A stretch of 64,000 nt of DNA. Origin: Jackrogersella multiformis (taxonomy: Eukaryota; Ascomycota; Sordariomycetes; Xylariales; Hypoxylaceae). The stretch spans positions 186,001 through 250,000 of the forward strand of contig CADCXD010000004.1 in assembly GCA_902806575.1 (NCBI GenBank), in the 5' to 3' direction. Both the position numbers and the translations under genes were made by a program. A model generated the notes under the pieces. That model was not told the DNA's origin. It ran no database searches and saw only the letters and a program-made list of their open reading frames with translations. Each line of letters opens with the position of its first letter. Positions within the stretch are counted from its first letter, which is position 1. Of this stretch, positions 63,521 to 64,000 are shown piece by piece.

Positions 63521-64000
63521 CTCGGGGTTCCGGGACGTCTCTCTACCTGAGACGAAACCGAGGCCTTTCTTTTTCTTTCGCCTTGATAGATGCTTCGGAA
63601 GGGTGGATACCGGATATAAAGCGCGCGCTAGGGATACACAATGGTTTTTTTATAGCTTGCTTATATACACCTTGCATAGGTAGGCAGCGAGAGTACGCGT
63701 TCCGGCATGACGGAAATAAAGGAAACTCCTTTTAAATGGTAAGGGGATCGGCCGGCTAAGGCTACGTACAAGACTAGAGAGAACAGCACGATTATAATCG
63801 AGGGCAGAGCATAGGGCCAATCCCTACTCTTGCTCTCATCTGACAAACGACCAATCGTCGAGTCGCGATCGCTGTAATGGAGAGAAATCCGTGACTTGTC
63901 CGACTTCCAAGATCATTGGTTAATCCTCTCGTTTATAAGTAAATCTAGTGTAGTCTGAGGTTGAACTGTAAATAGTATAGAGGACGATTTGAGCTGAGTA
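63521..64000. other. Right flank: 3' UTR of the CXC gene
   Basis: About 480 bp to the window edge, including the 3' UTR of the CXC gene. The only other candidate is the minus-strand frame described separately. Confidence 0.5.
63661..63914 (-). CDS. Possible 3' exon of a minus-strand membrane protein (5' part outside window)
   Basis: A minus frame ending at 63661 is open back to a TGA at about 63915 and has no convincing ATG. It encodes a charged stretch (SDRDSTIGRLSDESKSRDW) then one clear hydrophobic helix (ALPSIIIVLFSLVLYVALAG). This could be the last exon of a gene that starts beyond the right edge, or chance sequence in the 3' UTR of the CXC gene. No family recognised. Confidence 0.25.

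Overview
The window is nuclear DNA of a filamentous ascomycete, most likely a Sordariomycete. Evidence: genes carry many short introns (47-166 bp, mostly GTAAGT/GTATGT donors), some first coding exons are tiny, and the gene set is typical of Pezizomycotina (PHO81/NUC-2 phosphate sensor, KdmA-type demethylase, UstYa/DUF3328 protein, SKG6/Mid2-like membrane protein). Intergenic DNA is studded with the palindrome TACCTAGGTA and (TACC)n/(GGTA)n runs. I could not name the species. All gene models are ab initio: I joined exons by reading frame, splice signals and family similarity.

Layout. 0-16.5 kb, gene-dense housekeeping block: 3'-truncated mitochondrial i-AAA protease YME1 (-), PHO81/NUC-2 (-), mitochondrial PPR-like protein (-), DUF866/CZIB zinc protein (+), SmF (+), PRMT5 (-). 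17.6-21.1 kb: prefoldin subunit 4 (+) and a secreted APP1-domain phosphatase-like protein (+). 21.1-34.4 kb: gene-poor, AT-rich, repeat-rich island. It holds one convincing spliced gene for a 114-aa cysteine-containing protein of unknown function (27.1-27.5 kb), a probable hAT transposase relic (~33 kb) and a tRNA-like element. 34.4-51.2 kb, all on minus: a single-pass Cys/Ser-rich membrane protein, the spliceosomal DEAH helicase PRP43, a KDM4/KdmA histone demethylase whose long exon needs a frame change to read through, and an AAAP amino-acid transporter. 51.2-55.6 kb: gene-poor, with a decayed Ty3/gypsy integrase fragment. 55.6-64 kb: SGNH hydrolase (+), UstYa-family protein (+), small Cys protein (-), CXC (tesmin/TSO1-like) protein (+), and perhaps the 3' exon of another minus-strand gene at the right edge.

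Functional links. SmF, PRMT5 and PRP43 all act around snRNP assembly or spliceosome recycling, but they look like ordinary dispersed housekeeping genes. The SGNH hydrolase and UstYa-type gene are adjacent and co-oriented, the only hint of a small accessory or secondary-metabolism unit. I saw no RiPP precursor, P450, methyltransferase or regulator beside them. I found no clear novel multi-gene system. The best leads are the 114-aa gene in the gene desert, the frame break in the demethylase, the palindrome family and the two transposon relics.
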